From positions 992,001-1,056,000 of the forward strand of contig NC_052476.1 of assembly GCF_009730915.1 (NCBI RefSeq): DNA of 64,000 nucleotides, given 5' to 3'. Each line of letters starts with the position of its first letter. Positions within the stretch are counted from its first letter, which is position 1. Below, in pieces: positions 47,065-58,800 of this stretch. Below the pieces are notes generated by a model. The model worked only from the letters and a program-made list of their open reading frames with translations. It did no database searches and was not told the origin of the DNA. Made by a program: the position numbers and the translations under genes. This DNA is from Dioscorea cayenensis subsp. rotundata (Eukaryota > Streptophyta > Magnoliopsida > Dioscoreales > Dioscoreaceae).

Positions 47065-48647
47065 ATGGAGGTGATACTGTCACAAATGTGGTCACTCTTA
47101 GGACTTCTAACAGTCCTACACAATGTCCTACCATCCCAACTCTTATCACTTCTACACTCACTCTGGCAATCCCTTCAAGACTCCTTAACTCCATACTCCT
47201 ACTTCGACATTCCTGAATTCTTAGGTTCCTCCGCCGTCGAACCTAACGATCTCTACCGCCACGTCCATCTCTATCTCCACCACTCTCTCCTCTCCTCTTC
47301 CCCTCCTCCTCCTCTTCCTCGTCTCACCCTTTCTCTCCCTCGTTCCTCCTCACCTTCTTCACCTCCTTCTCTATCTCTCTCACCCAACCACTCCATTGAA
47401 GACATCTTCTCCGGCCACCGTCTTGTCTGGACTCACCACGCCGACACTCTCCACGACTCTCTCGACGAGCGTCGCTCCTTCTCTCTCCGTCTTCCTAAAC
47501 GTCATTCTCTTCTCCTTCCTTACATCTCCCATGTCTCCTCCGTCGCCGAAGTGCTCTCCCACTCCTCTCGCCAACGCCGTCTTTTCACTAACTCCGGCTC
47601 CTCCTCCGGCGCCGCTTGGGCTTCTGTTCCTTTCCGTCATCCTGCCACTTTTGACACCCTTTCCCTTGACCAAACTCTCAAGAAGTTCCTCATCTCCGAC
47701 CTTGATTCTTTTGTTAATGGTGGTGACTTTTATCGAAGCACTGGTCGTGCATGGAAACGTGGTTATCTTCTTCACGGTTCTCCAGGGGTCTGGTAAAGTC
47801 TAGTCTTGTTGCTGCCATTGCCAACCACCTTCATTACGACGTCTACGACCTTGAGCTCACTAAAGTTGCCGACAACTCTGATCTCCGTGCACTTCTTATT
47901 CAGACTACTAATCGGTCTATTATAGTCATTGAAGACATTGATTGCTCACTTGATCTAACTGGTGATAGAGCAATCAAAACAAGGAAGAGAACAAGAAGAA
48001 TGAGAGGAGTTCGTCGTAGTGGTGGTGGTGCAACGAGTAGTAGTGGAGAGGATGATGATGATGATGAGAAAGGGTGTGAGAATGGGGAAGCTAGAGTGAC
48101 TTTGTCTGGGTTGTTGAACTTTACTGATGGGTTATGGTCCTGTTGTGGGGAAGAGAGGATTATAGTGTTTACGACGAATTATAAAGGAAGAGTTGATCCG
48201 GCATTGCTTAGGCCGGGAAGAATGGACGTGCATGTGAGGTTGGGAGTTTGTGGGGTGGAAGTGGTGAAGGAGTTGGTGGAGAGGTATGTAGGGAAAGGGA
48301 AGGTGAGGAAGGAGATGATGGAGATGGTGGAAGAAGGGGTGAGAATGGGGAAAGGAATGACTGCGGCGGAGGTTGGGGAAGTGTTGTTGAGGAATAGGGA
48401 GGAGCCGGAGAAGGCGGTTAGGGAGTTGGTAGGGGAAATGCAAAGGAAGGGAGTATCATGTGGGAGTGGAGGAGAAGTGGAGGAAGAGGAGGAGGAGGAA
48501 GAGGATGGAGGATGGACTGAGGGGAGTTGGGAAGGAGGGCCGGAAGGGAAGAGGAGGAAGGAGAAGGATGGGTGGCAAGGAAGAGTGAGGTTTTTGGGGA
48601 GGTTGAGGAGTTTGACTAAGTCTGAATCTGGAAGGAGGGGAGTGTGA
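47065..48647 (+). CDS. AAA-ATPase of the plant AATP1/OM66 (BCS1-related) family, frameshifted in Walker A
   Basis: Intronless, as usual for this family, with an expected length of about 526 residues. The N-terminal hydrophobic segment (residues about 5-35) is the membrane anchor, and the AAA_assoc region follows (YFDIPEFLG). The P-loop region reads GYLLHGSPG, but then the frame is lost. Two extra bases (in the G4 run 47785-47788 and in AAAG 47795-47798) lie inside Walker A, and the frame resumes at SSLVAAIANHLHYD. Walker B is VIEDIDCSLDL. The second region of homology contains LLNFTDGLWS, TTNYKGRVDPALLRPGRMD and a family-specific acidic C-terminus. Known members sit in mitochondrial outer membrane or ER and respond to stress. 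As written, translation stops at TAA 47794-47796. Confidence 0.88.
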
Positions 48648-49783
48648 GTCTTCTTCTCAATTTGGTTATGTGTGTGTTGTTGTTGTTGTTGTTGTTGTTG
48701 TTTAGGGTGAGAGCTTGAGTTTGTTGTGGGTGGGGTTTGAGTTTGGCTTCCAGTGTATTTAGTAATAAATTTGATGGCAGTCATTTGTTACTTGTTTGAG
48801 TTGTTAATTTCTCAAATGCTTAATTTCTTTGATGGATACACAAGTGTGACATGGAAACCGTATTAAAAAATAAAAAAATAAACAAGTGTGTGTGTATATA
48901 TATGTGTGTCTTCATGGATGGATAAGATTCAAGAACTCATATGGCTATGCACACTAACAAGTAGAAAATAGAAATACCAAGGTGTCATTTTTCAGTATGA
49001 AAACCAAGAAGGTTACAAGACAACAAGACCATAAAAATAAGTGTAGAAAAACTCAAAGATTTATGGTATTTAGCAACCTCTAGAATAGGGTAATTGCTGC
49101 CCTTTAGATATCTTACTATTTTTAAAAAAATACAATGATACATTGATAATGTTTTCACTGTAAAAAACAACAAGTTCTAAAATCTTAAATCTCCCTTCCA
49201 AGTTGTTTCTGCACTATAACAAGATCTAACACCAATGAGCTAAGATTAAAAAAACTAAATTTTTTTTTATTCCTATGAAGTTAATATTTAAATGATTGAT
49301 CAACAACATTACTCATATATTAAAAAATATATTAATTCACTTAACCAATGAACCTTTCATCTATTAGTACCCGATCCATACACACTACTTAACATATCTT
49401 ATTGATATTGCATAAAAAAATAAATAAATAAACCATATTAAACCATATTAAAAGATATTTAACTTTATGAACTTTTTAACAATAAGAGATGAACCTAAAT
49501 TAAAGATGAACCTGTAATACAAATTAAGAAAATAGTAATATGAAATAATAAAATCCAGAATTTACTTAAAATCTATTAGAAAGAATAAGTCAGATAAGCG
49601 TAAAGCTTTTTTACTTTTTTTGAAAATTTTCTATTTTAAAATTTCAAAAAAAAATTATAGAGCGGTACACTTACCGTCCATTATCTCACCCCCTCTCGCA
49701 AGGAAAGCAAAACCCCAAAACTGGGGTTTGGGCTTCTTGGCGCCATTAGAGCCAGTGATTGTTCTTGAGAAATCGAAGGAGAA
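48648..49783 (+). other. AAA-ATPase 3' region and RFC3 upstream region
   Basis: A (GTT)n run at about 48674-48702 lies in the probable 3' UTR of the AAA-ATPase. The middle is AT-rich without features. The last 120 bases before the RFC3 ATG carry CT-rich and E2F-like sequence. Confidence 0.5.
49737..49744 (+). promoter_or_regulatory. E2F-like site upstream of RFC3
   Basis: TTGGCGCC, a palindromic E2F-type core, 40 bases before the start codon of a DNA-replication gene. Plant replication genes are often controlled by E2F at the G1/S boundary, so the location makes sense. This is sequence match plus context only. Confidence 0.5.
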
Positions 49784-52483
49784 ATGGCGGACCTGGCCTC
49801 TCCCATGGAGATCGATCCTAGTTTTCCGAAGCCCACCGACTCTGGCGTGCATAAAGGCAAGACCGCTGCCATCTCCACTGGCTCCAAATCAGCTCCTTGG
49901 GTCGAGAAAGTACCGTCCTCAATCCCTAGCCGACGTTGCCGCCCACCGTGACATCATTGACACCAGTTCGATCTCCAAACGCTTTCCCTTTTTTTCCTTG
50001 TTTTTTTGTTTTTTTTGTTGATTATTGTTGAAATTAGGGTTTTTTGTTGGTGTGATTTTATAGTTGAATTTTGATGCCATAGATACTAATTACCTCAAAG
50101 TGACATCTTTTCCTGAATTTTTGTTGTATTTGATTTTTTTTATGGGTTAATCGTAGTTGATCGTCTGACAAATGAGAACAAGCTACCGCACTTGCTGCTC
50201 TATGGACCACCGGGGACGGGGAAAGACATCAACAATACTGGCTGTGGCTCGGAAGCTCTATGGATCACAGTACCGCAACATGATCCTCGAACTCAATGCC
50301 TCTGATGATAGGGGCATTGATGTTGTCCGTCAGCAGATCGTTGATTTCGCCAGTGCGCGCAGTCTCTCCTTCAGGTGAACAAAAAAGATTGAAAATTTAG
50401 TAAAAATTATGTGGTTGTTGGCGATGTGTTAAACTTTTCGTATTTTGCAATACAGTGGGCAGGCTCCTGTGAAGTTGGTTCTGCTGGATGAAGCTGATGC
50501 TATGACCAAGGATGCGCAATTTGCATTACGTAGAGGTTTGATGTTGTGCAATTTTAGTTTCGAAGTTATTGTTGTGAAGATTTATGTTTTTGATTTTGTT
50601 GTTGCCCTGTGTTCAGTGATTGAGAAGCATACCAAGAGCACTAGATTTGCTCTCATCTGCAATCATGTCAATAAAATTATTCCAGCGTTGCAGTCGAGAT
50701 GCACAAGGTTTAGGTTTGCACCGCTTGACGCTACATATATCAGAGAACGGATTCAGTATGTTATAAAGGCTGAAGGGTATGAGTTCTTTTTCCGGTTTGG
50801 TTGATTGTTTGTTTGATAATAGTGTTCAGAGTTTGGCTTAGTCATTGCCAGGTTTTTGAGTTGTATTATCAATTCGAAAATGATTCTTTTAGATGATAAA
50901 TTGAATGTGTTCTACTAGTAGATAGCATCTGTAGGATAATGCCATATGTGTTCATTAGCTACACTCTTCATGAAAAAAGCACTCACCCAATTTTAATGGG
51001 ACTGAAACAATAGATACAAAGATAATCATCTGCTCCATAGACTGGTTTTGTGTCATATTTCAGATTTTTCTCATAAAATAATTCATTGTGTACCATTTCC
51101 TTTGTTAGGCTTGATGTGGATGAGGGTGGCCTGACAGCATTAGTGCGCTTAAGCAATGGTGACATGAGAAAGGCTTTGAATATATTGCAGGTTATCTTTG
51201 CTCCCACTTCAAATATCAAGAGTTTTACTTTACCTAATTGCCTGTTTTCATGTCAAAAAATAACCATGCCATAACTGATTGATTTAATTTGTCGCGATTT
51301 TTATTTTTGTTATTTTAATGAGTAGCACATGATGAGATCATAATAATGTAAAGGATGTGTATTAGATGATTGGTGTGATCACATTTTTATTAGTTGTTTT
51401 CCTTTCTGGATCAATTTTGAAAATTTTCAGATTGAAGGCCTTGTCATTGTTGAGCAATAGGTTTTGGCCAGTGTTAAGTATAATGAGTAATGAACATTTA
51501 TGAACCCACTAAACAGATGTCCCTAGTTTACGCCTGTTTTTATCGTTTTTTTATTTTCTATTTTGCAGTTTGTCCTTGTGTTCTTTTGTCTGATTTGATA
51601 ATCATGAACCTTTTCTTGAATTTGCACAGTCAACACATATGGCTTCTCCACATATAACTGAAGAAGCTGTCTACCTGTGTACTGGGAATCCTATGCCCAA
51701 GGATATTGAGCAGATAGCCTTCTGGCTTCTTAATGAATCATTTACTACTAGTTTTAGAAGTATCCTATCATACCATATATTCAATCTCTAATCAGGTAAA
51801 CAAGCATTTTAGCAAATTCTTTCACGATTTGTCCTTAACTTTGTGTAGAAATATCTGATATGAAAATGAGGAAAGGACTTGCGTTGGTTGATATTGTCCG
51901 CGAGGTTACTATGTAAGTTGATTCTTCCTGTGGACTTTAGCATGCTGTTTCCATTGCTTAATCTCATATGTACTTTGTGTCACACAAATCCATTTGACAG
52001 GTTTGTGTTTAAGATCAAAATGCCATCAGATGTCCGAGTTAAACTAATCAATGATTTGGCTGATATTGAGTATGTATCCTTGTGTATATTCTTTTTCACT
52101 TACAATTTTTTTTTTCCAATGTCTTCTAATCTTCATCTGTTTCATTATATTGCCATCTTTATATAAATACAACGAGGTTTGTCTTAATTCTTTTCTCGCA
52201 TTCGGGGTAAAACTATTTCCATATTCATGTAAAAATGTACTGTCAGCTTGAATACATACTCCTGGTGTTTGAAACACTTTCTATAAAACTCGAAGAAAAG
52301 AAGGCTCTTATGTGCAAATTATATATTTTGAGAATCCAGTGTCAAAATTTTTCAGTTTTAGTAGCTATTATATTTTGTCACAGGTATAGACTGAGTTTTG
52401 GATGCAACGATAAGCTGCAGCTCGGGTCACTTGTTTCTACTTTCACAAATGCCAGATGTGCCATCGTTGCTGCGGCCAAGTAA
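49784..52483 (+). CDS. RFC3: Replication factor C subunit 3, clamp-loader ATPase, two apparent frameshifts
   Basis: Nine exons: 49784-49965, 50157-50374, 50456-50535, 50617-50776, 51109-51190, 51630-51759, 51849-51912, 52001-52069, 52384-52483; about 360 residues if corrected, against about 369 for the Arabidopsis protein. It loads the PCNA clamp on DNA as one subunit of the five-part RFC complex in the nucleus. Motifs in order: PWVEKYRP (RFC box II), [14 protein letters not shown] (Walker A), LDEADAMT (DEAD box), SRCTRFRF (arginine-finger SRC motif), [12 protein letters not shown]. Exons 1 and 2 each carry one base too many (AAAG at 49907-49910 after VEK, and AAAG at 50222-50225 after GTGK). 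As written the frame breaks at both places. All other exon phases fit. Confidence 0.9.
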
Positions 52484-53245
52484 CTCGCAATCTAACGGCC
52501 TGACTTCACCGGCGTAATATCTAATAGCAAGCTTTTTTTGAGAAACTTGATGTAAATTTTTATCTATTTGAGCTGCTCAGAAAGCTAGAATTGAGACACT
52601 CTTGTAGCCAAGCTTGTCTCTAGAGTTTTTTAGTGGATTAAATATGAGCGTATGTTGTTTCATGCTTTATCACAGCAATTAAATGATATGAGAACTAGTA
52701 ATTTAGGGACGTTTATGATTTCATCCGATAGTTATGATCATTATAAACAACAGTAATAAAATGTACTTTATAATATTATATAATAATTATGATATTAATA
52801 TAAACAAACAGCTGTTGGATAATAGCTGTTGGATAATGATCTGACAGTTGTGATTAAAATACCGCTAAAAAACAGTGATTTAAAAACGTTACTAGAGAAA
52901 AGTATGGTATTTAGAGATGTATTGTAGTTGTGTTGTTTGTATTTGCAGAAGTATAGCCAAAGGTTAATATAATTTTATTTAAAATATAAGATTTATTTAT
53001 TTTTATTAACGTTTTGTTAATAAAGAATTAAGAAATTCCAATCTATTCAATTATCAATTGATACTACTTATTTATTTTATTTATTTTTAACTATATGAAT
53101 TCTGTAATCACACCTCATTCCTCCTTGCACTCTTACTAAGTTGCCCATCTTGATGTCATTTGCTAATCTCGAGGCACATCTTCATGGATATTTTGGTCTT
53201 GTCTCCACCTTCCCCTTCCCTCATGCTTTGTGAGAGAGATTGGAA
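52484..53245 (+). other. Spacer between RFC3 and the DnaJ-type gene
   Basis: Probable RFC3 3' UTR, AT-rich sequence with a small tandem repeat of AGCTGTTGGATAAT (about 52810-52837), then the leader of the next gene. Confidence 0.4.
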
Positions 53246-55104
53246 ATGAGCGGCAGTGGGCACCTCTTCCTCTCACCTTTGGTTCCCTTCATCTCCAACT
53301 GTTCTCCAAGAACAAGAAGAAAACAGAGCTATGGAGGTTGGTGTTTCTCTAATTGGAACCTTGGTTTTATATTGCATGTTTATCTTTTTGGATTTTTTTA
53401 CTTTGGTTTTCACTAGATTCTTGAATTGACTCCATTATCATCTTGATGGTGAAAATGTTTCTAGTTTTATGCTTAAAGAGTGATTGGAATGGGTGTATCA
53501 TGGATAGTTTCCTCTAATTGATGACAGACTTCATTACAAGTGGAATCCCATTGTTCAAGTGGTACAAAGACATGCCTTTTGTTCTATGAATTGAAATTTC
53601 AATTAAAATTTTATGACTTGATGGATTTTTATTGATTGAGTTTTATATATAATTTTTCGAATTCCTGAATGAATTTATGCAATTAACCATTTGAAACTCA
53701 TTTGGTAATGTAAGTGAAAATTTAAAGAAAAGAAATTTTTTTTTTCTCCTGAAAATTTGCTACTGTGATCCATAACCAGCAATGAAGGTTCAAGATGTCT
53801 TGTTTGATGTTTAAAATTTAACTTTCTTTCATTTATATCAGAGAGTTTGAATTACATATTTCATCCTTTATGTTGTATTGACAATCTTTGATTAAAAAAA
53901 TTTGTGGTTAATCTATGTTGAATTGATGCATGTTTTATAATGTCAGACTCACTGTTAGCTAGGTCTCACATTCACTCCAACTTGGAAGACGACGTCGACA
54001 AGCAGGGTAACACAGAGTCTTTATCAAACTCATCAAAGGTGAAGGTTGCATTTCAGATACTTTGATGCACAATTTTTCCGTCTTGAATTACTTGGTTAGT
54101 TGAAAAGGATAGTTCTAAATGAGAAAGGCCGAGTTGATGAATTATAGACTTGTTTTCCATTTTTTTTTCTTCTTTTGATCTAAATGTGAATAAGATGGCA
54201 GTTATCTTTTTCTCATGTAGGATTCTCAATCATTGCCTTCACGGCGTAAATGCCTTCAGTGTATATCAGCAAGTCTTGCATTGATACACATCTCAGGTTA
54301 TTCTAGCACGCCTAGTGGAAATGCTGTGCAAAGTTCGGGTGGTTCATTTGAGAAAGAAAAAGCAGTATGTCGGAATTGCGGGGGCAGTGGTGCTGTAGTA
54401 TGTAAGAAACACATTTCATAGTTCTTTCTTTTAATTGTTTACTTTACTGTAATGGAATTCTTCATCAAGTTGCTTTATATTCTATGAACTTGATATGCAT
54501 ACGGTTCACAAGGTCCACTCTTGTGCAATTATGTTTTAATAAGAAGATGCTCATTATTAGCCGATCTGAGTTTGATTACAATATAGATTCATTATATAGT
54601 TGTCCATTTTTAAAAATTGCGTAAGGGTACATGAACATTTAATAGATTCTGTATGTTAATACACGGAATATAAGTATGTAATTAATTCACTTTGAAGTTA
54701 TAGGAATTCAAGGCAATAGCCTTGTCACCTGGTTCTAACTTCCTCTATTTTAGGCGACATGTGTGGCGGCACAGGAAAATGGAAAGCTCTCAATAGAAAG
54801 CGAGCAAAAGATGTATATGAGTTCACCGAGTGTCCGAATTGCTATGGTATGCTATTACATTCTTCATCGTCTTTAAGTAAATTATGTGTCTTTTCCTCTT
54901 GGAGAATCTTAGACACGAAGTGTTGATCGAATCAGTTATGACAGTCATGTTTCTTGATTATGTCATGTTATAGGTCGCGGGAAACTGGTATGCCCAGTAT
55001 GTCTCGGAACTGGTTTGCCGAATAACAAAGGACTTCTGCGGAGACCCGAGGCTCGGAAATTACTAGACAAGATGTACAATGGCAGGCTTCTCCCTAATTC
55101 CTAG
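53246..55104 (+). CDS. Plastid-type DnaJ cysteine-rich (zinc) domain protein
   Basis: Five exons with consistent phases: 53246-53336, 53947-54038, 54221-54401, 54754-54846, 54974-55104; 195 residues. The C-terminal half has four CxxCxGxG-type repeats ([32 protein letters not shown]), the zinc domain of DnaJ without a J domain, as in BSD2, LQY1 and PSA2. It ends [18 protein letters not shown] then RLLPNS, a tail I know from plant chloroplast members. The first exon ([15 protein letters not shown], then Arg-rich NCSPRTRRK) looks like a chloroplast transit peptide, which decided the start. An alternative ATG at 53331 would give a shorter N-terminus. Such proteins act as thiol-disulfide or assembly chaperones for photosystems or Rubisco. 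Which of them this is cannot be decided here. Confidence 0.8.
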
Positions 55105-55811
55105 CTTATCTGGTGATCAGTTCATACATGAAAATCCAAAAGAATTCTATATTGTGAGTTCTCATGTTCAAGCATGATCACTATGCTTCCAAAGGTTTGA
55201 AGTCTCACAAGGATCACAACCAGATATGAATTTGTAAGTTTTACAATGCAGACACAATTTGTGGGTGAGTTTGAGTTTGAGTTTTGAGTCTTCTTTGAAC
55301 CAATGTATGTGTCATCCTTGGTGGACTTGTATGTGGCTGCCTCATGGAACATGTTGTTGAATATTAATTTTTGATTTAATAAAACTTCAAATTAAGTGTT
55401 TTAACTTTATAGTTTATACCTGTCAATGCATGCATCTACAGTGACTTGAAAAGGCGTAGCAGACAATCCAGAGTTATATATAAGAAAAAGTACCAAAAAA
55501 AAAACATTTTGGGTTTGTGCGGTATATATATATTTGTGGAAACATTTCATTCCACGCGCCAAACGACCACAAGAGTGTGGTATAATCCACGTCACTGATT
55601 TTCGCTTCGAGATTCGTGTTATGTACACGTGGCACAATCAAGAGAGGGTGGCGATCATATCAATAAAAAAATATATATATATATATACTTTGGACTTCAC
55701 CAACTCTCCCTCCCGTTTCTCTTGACGAGAGAGCCATCGCGCACGCCTGATTTCTCTCTCTCGATCGATCGATCTTTGAATGCACGCCGGCTGATCATCG
55801 GAGACGACGGA
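55105..55811 (+). other. Spacer and upstream region of the pantothenate kinase gene
   Basis: First the 3' UTR of the DnaJ-type gene, then AT-rich DNA. A G-box-containing ACACGTGGCA is at 55625-55634, a (TA)n run at about 55669-55686, and a TCTCTCTCGATCGATCGATC leader before the ATG. Confidence 0.45.
55625..55634 (+). promoter_or_regulatory. G-box upstream of the pantothenate kinase gene
   Basis: ACACGTGGCA contains the CACGTG core and lies about 180 bases before the ATG. Motif match only. Confidence 0.4.
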
Positions 55812-58800
55812 ATGGGCGAAGATCTTCTTCTGGATCTCCGGGGAGCGACGATCGGTGGCGAGCTGGGGGAGCGGAAACCCTCCGATCTCGCTCCCCAACC
55901 AGCCAAACACTTGCCCTTTGCTCGCCCTCGACATTGGAGGTCATCTCGTCCTCTTCTTTTCCTTTTTCTTTTTTTGATATTTGGTATTTTTGATGAGTTT
56001 GAATCTCTGGATTGGATGATTGTTTCTTTTGATCTTTGGTTTTCTTGGATGATCGGTTTCTTGTTCTCTGATCACTGTCCTGCTCTGTTTATCTTTCCAT
56101 TTTCTTGATTCTTAGGTTTACTTTGATAGGGTTGAATTTTTCAAGGGGATTTTTCTGTTTCTTGGTTTCTTTTTTTGATTGTTTTGATCTTTGGTTATCA
56201 TGGCTTTTGAATTCTTGGGTGGGATTGGCAGGAACTCTGATTAAGTTGGTGTATTTCAAACCTGATAATGAGGGAAATGCTGGAGGGAAGCTCCATTTCG
56301 TCAACTTTCAAACACGGTGTCTTGATGAATGTCTGGAGTTCATAAAATCCTATAAGTTTATTGGCAATGGTGGTAAGACCTATTTCTTGGGTTTTCTTGT
56401 ATTTCTTTGAATGTTAAATCTTATTCTGCATGACTAAAATAATTCTTATTCTTGAGCTCTACCAGCTTTTTGAGCATATATATATATATATCTGTAATAT
56501 GCACAAATAAAGAAGTTGTGATGGTATGATGTTTGTTTGCTTTTCTATGTTTGTCCTAGTGTTTTTTTTGTTTGATTCGAAATTCTCGGTATATTTATTG
56601 AGCGTTATTACTGGTTACTACTTCTATCTGGCAGTGATACATGAGGCTTCAACCAGTGCAAATTTGACAATAAAGGTTCGTTAATCCCCTTGGCACGCTG
56701 AAATGCTAAACATGATTGGCTAAATGAACACCAAATAATGACGATGTTATATAAATAATGCTGTTGAGATATACTTGTAAATGGTGCACTTGTTATAAAT
56801 AATGTTTGATAAAATGAACTTTGGGATTTACTTGTATCTGTAGACAGAAACCTTTTATATGCATGTATGTATGTTTGTAAATGGTACACTTGTTATAAAT
56901 AATATTTGATAAAATGAAATTTGGGATTTACTTGTATCTGCCGGCAAAGACCTTTTATATGTATGTACGAGGCCAGAGTTGAGTTACCTGGTCTGTTGGC
57001 TATACTTTGGACATGATATTGATTCTTTAAGCATCATGGTTTCTGAATGTGAGCATTTCTAAATTTTTTATTTCTTATTTTTGTTAAAAAAGTAATGTGG
57101 TACATTGTGTTTAATGCAAATATTAATTCTTTTCTAAAAACGTTTTTTTTTTCCCAAAAAGGTTGTTTGTTGCTTTGCAAATCAAGATTTTCTTTGGACT
57201 AATTAACAGGCTAAGTGAATATTGATGTTTTCTGAAACGTTTTTCCATAAAAGGTTGTGTGATAATCAACATTGAGTTCTTTGTTGTTGCTTCTCGAATC
57301 AATTTGTTTTTAAAAAAATCAATTAACAGGCTACAGGAGGTGGGGCTTACAAATTCTCTGATGTCTTTCGAGAGAAGCTTGGGGTTACTCTTCATAAGCT
57401 GGATGAAATTGATAGCGTTGTGGATGGGGCAAATTTTTTGTTAAAGGTTATCATCTTCTGACGTTGTTATCTTATAGTATATTTCTCATAGATTTTGATA
57501 CATTGCTAGAAGATCCTGCAACAGACAAATTGTGTGCTGTTATTTTATGCACTTTTGATTTTCAACAATTTCAAATTAGGATCATGTCAAGAAAAGTTAT
57601 CAAGGTTGTAGAATTTTCAAGGCTAATTGATTGTGGAGACGACTTTATTGTGAGGTGGTTTTAGAATTCAAACTTGATTTATTTGGGTGTAGTGGTTATT
57701 TAATTGGTGAATGAAGGGTTGACCATCTTCTGAACATATATACAGGTGGTATATGTTGTATGGGCCTCAATATTGTAGGGTACTTTAGTGACATCAAACA
57801 TCTTGATATCAAGTGTTTATATAACATGTTTTAGTCTTATGGATGAGACGCTGTTGATTTGTATGATCATAAGCAATTCATAACCTATTCAACGGCCTTG
57901 ACTATGAATTTCTTAAAGGGCAATTCGCTGGAAGTGCTATTATGTTTTCCTTTTGATAGAGCTTTTAACTATAAGTAGTAAGCACTATGGGAATAAGCAG
58001 GCAATGCTGGCTTTTCCCAGTAAGGGTACAATGCTTTAACATTCATGGATTCTGTAAATTTTTGCTTTGCAGAAATTGACTACTGGTTTCACTCTTTTGA
58101 TCATTATGGGTTTTGTTGGTCATTTCCTCATGGCTTCCAAAATGTTCCAGTAAGCCTGTTTTTGGTTAGATAATTAATGTGTTGCAGCTAGCATTTTCGC
58201 TATCATGGATAGATTCTGGTTCTTATTTTAGTTTTAACTTATTTTAGTTTGTTATAATAGTCCTGTACTTTACCTTATAACTTATTCCCAAAAAGTGAGA
58301 TCCAAACGTCTGTCATTTCTTAGGACTTAGGACTCACTACACCATGGCTAAGAACAGCAAGACTCCAATGTGATCTACATGAGCCTTTAAATTTATGGAT
58401 AAGCAAAGCATAATCAGTTCCTCATTGGTTGAGAAAAATGAAGACATTGTGGTTGTATGGGCTTTCTTCTTTTCTTGAGTTGAATGACGAAATTTTGTTA
58501 TACAGAATATACAATAGAAAAATTACCCAGAAGCCCTTCTCTTTTTTGGTGAGAACCACATAGTCACTCACCTTTCGGACAGGACCAATAGGTCCCTTTT
58601 TTTTTAAGAGTACATTCAAGGCATGGGGCATTTGAAATTGGGGTGAAATGACAACGTAGCCCTCATGACAAATGCTGGGCAACCAGTTGCCCTGGTTTTA
58701 GGCAGTTATTATTTATTTATTTATTTCTGAAATGTTGGTGTGGCTTTTAAGGCATCATTCCATCTGCAAACTGCTACATTATTTTTCTTTGTCTTGAATT

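Noticed and set aside
48179-48784. 201-codon minus-strand frame over the AAA-ATPase 3' part
   Set aside because: Its low-complexity Ser/Pro/Gln product arises from purine-rich coding DNA read backwards.
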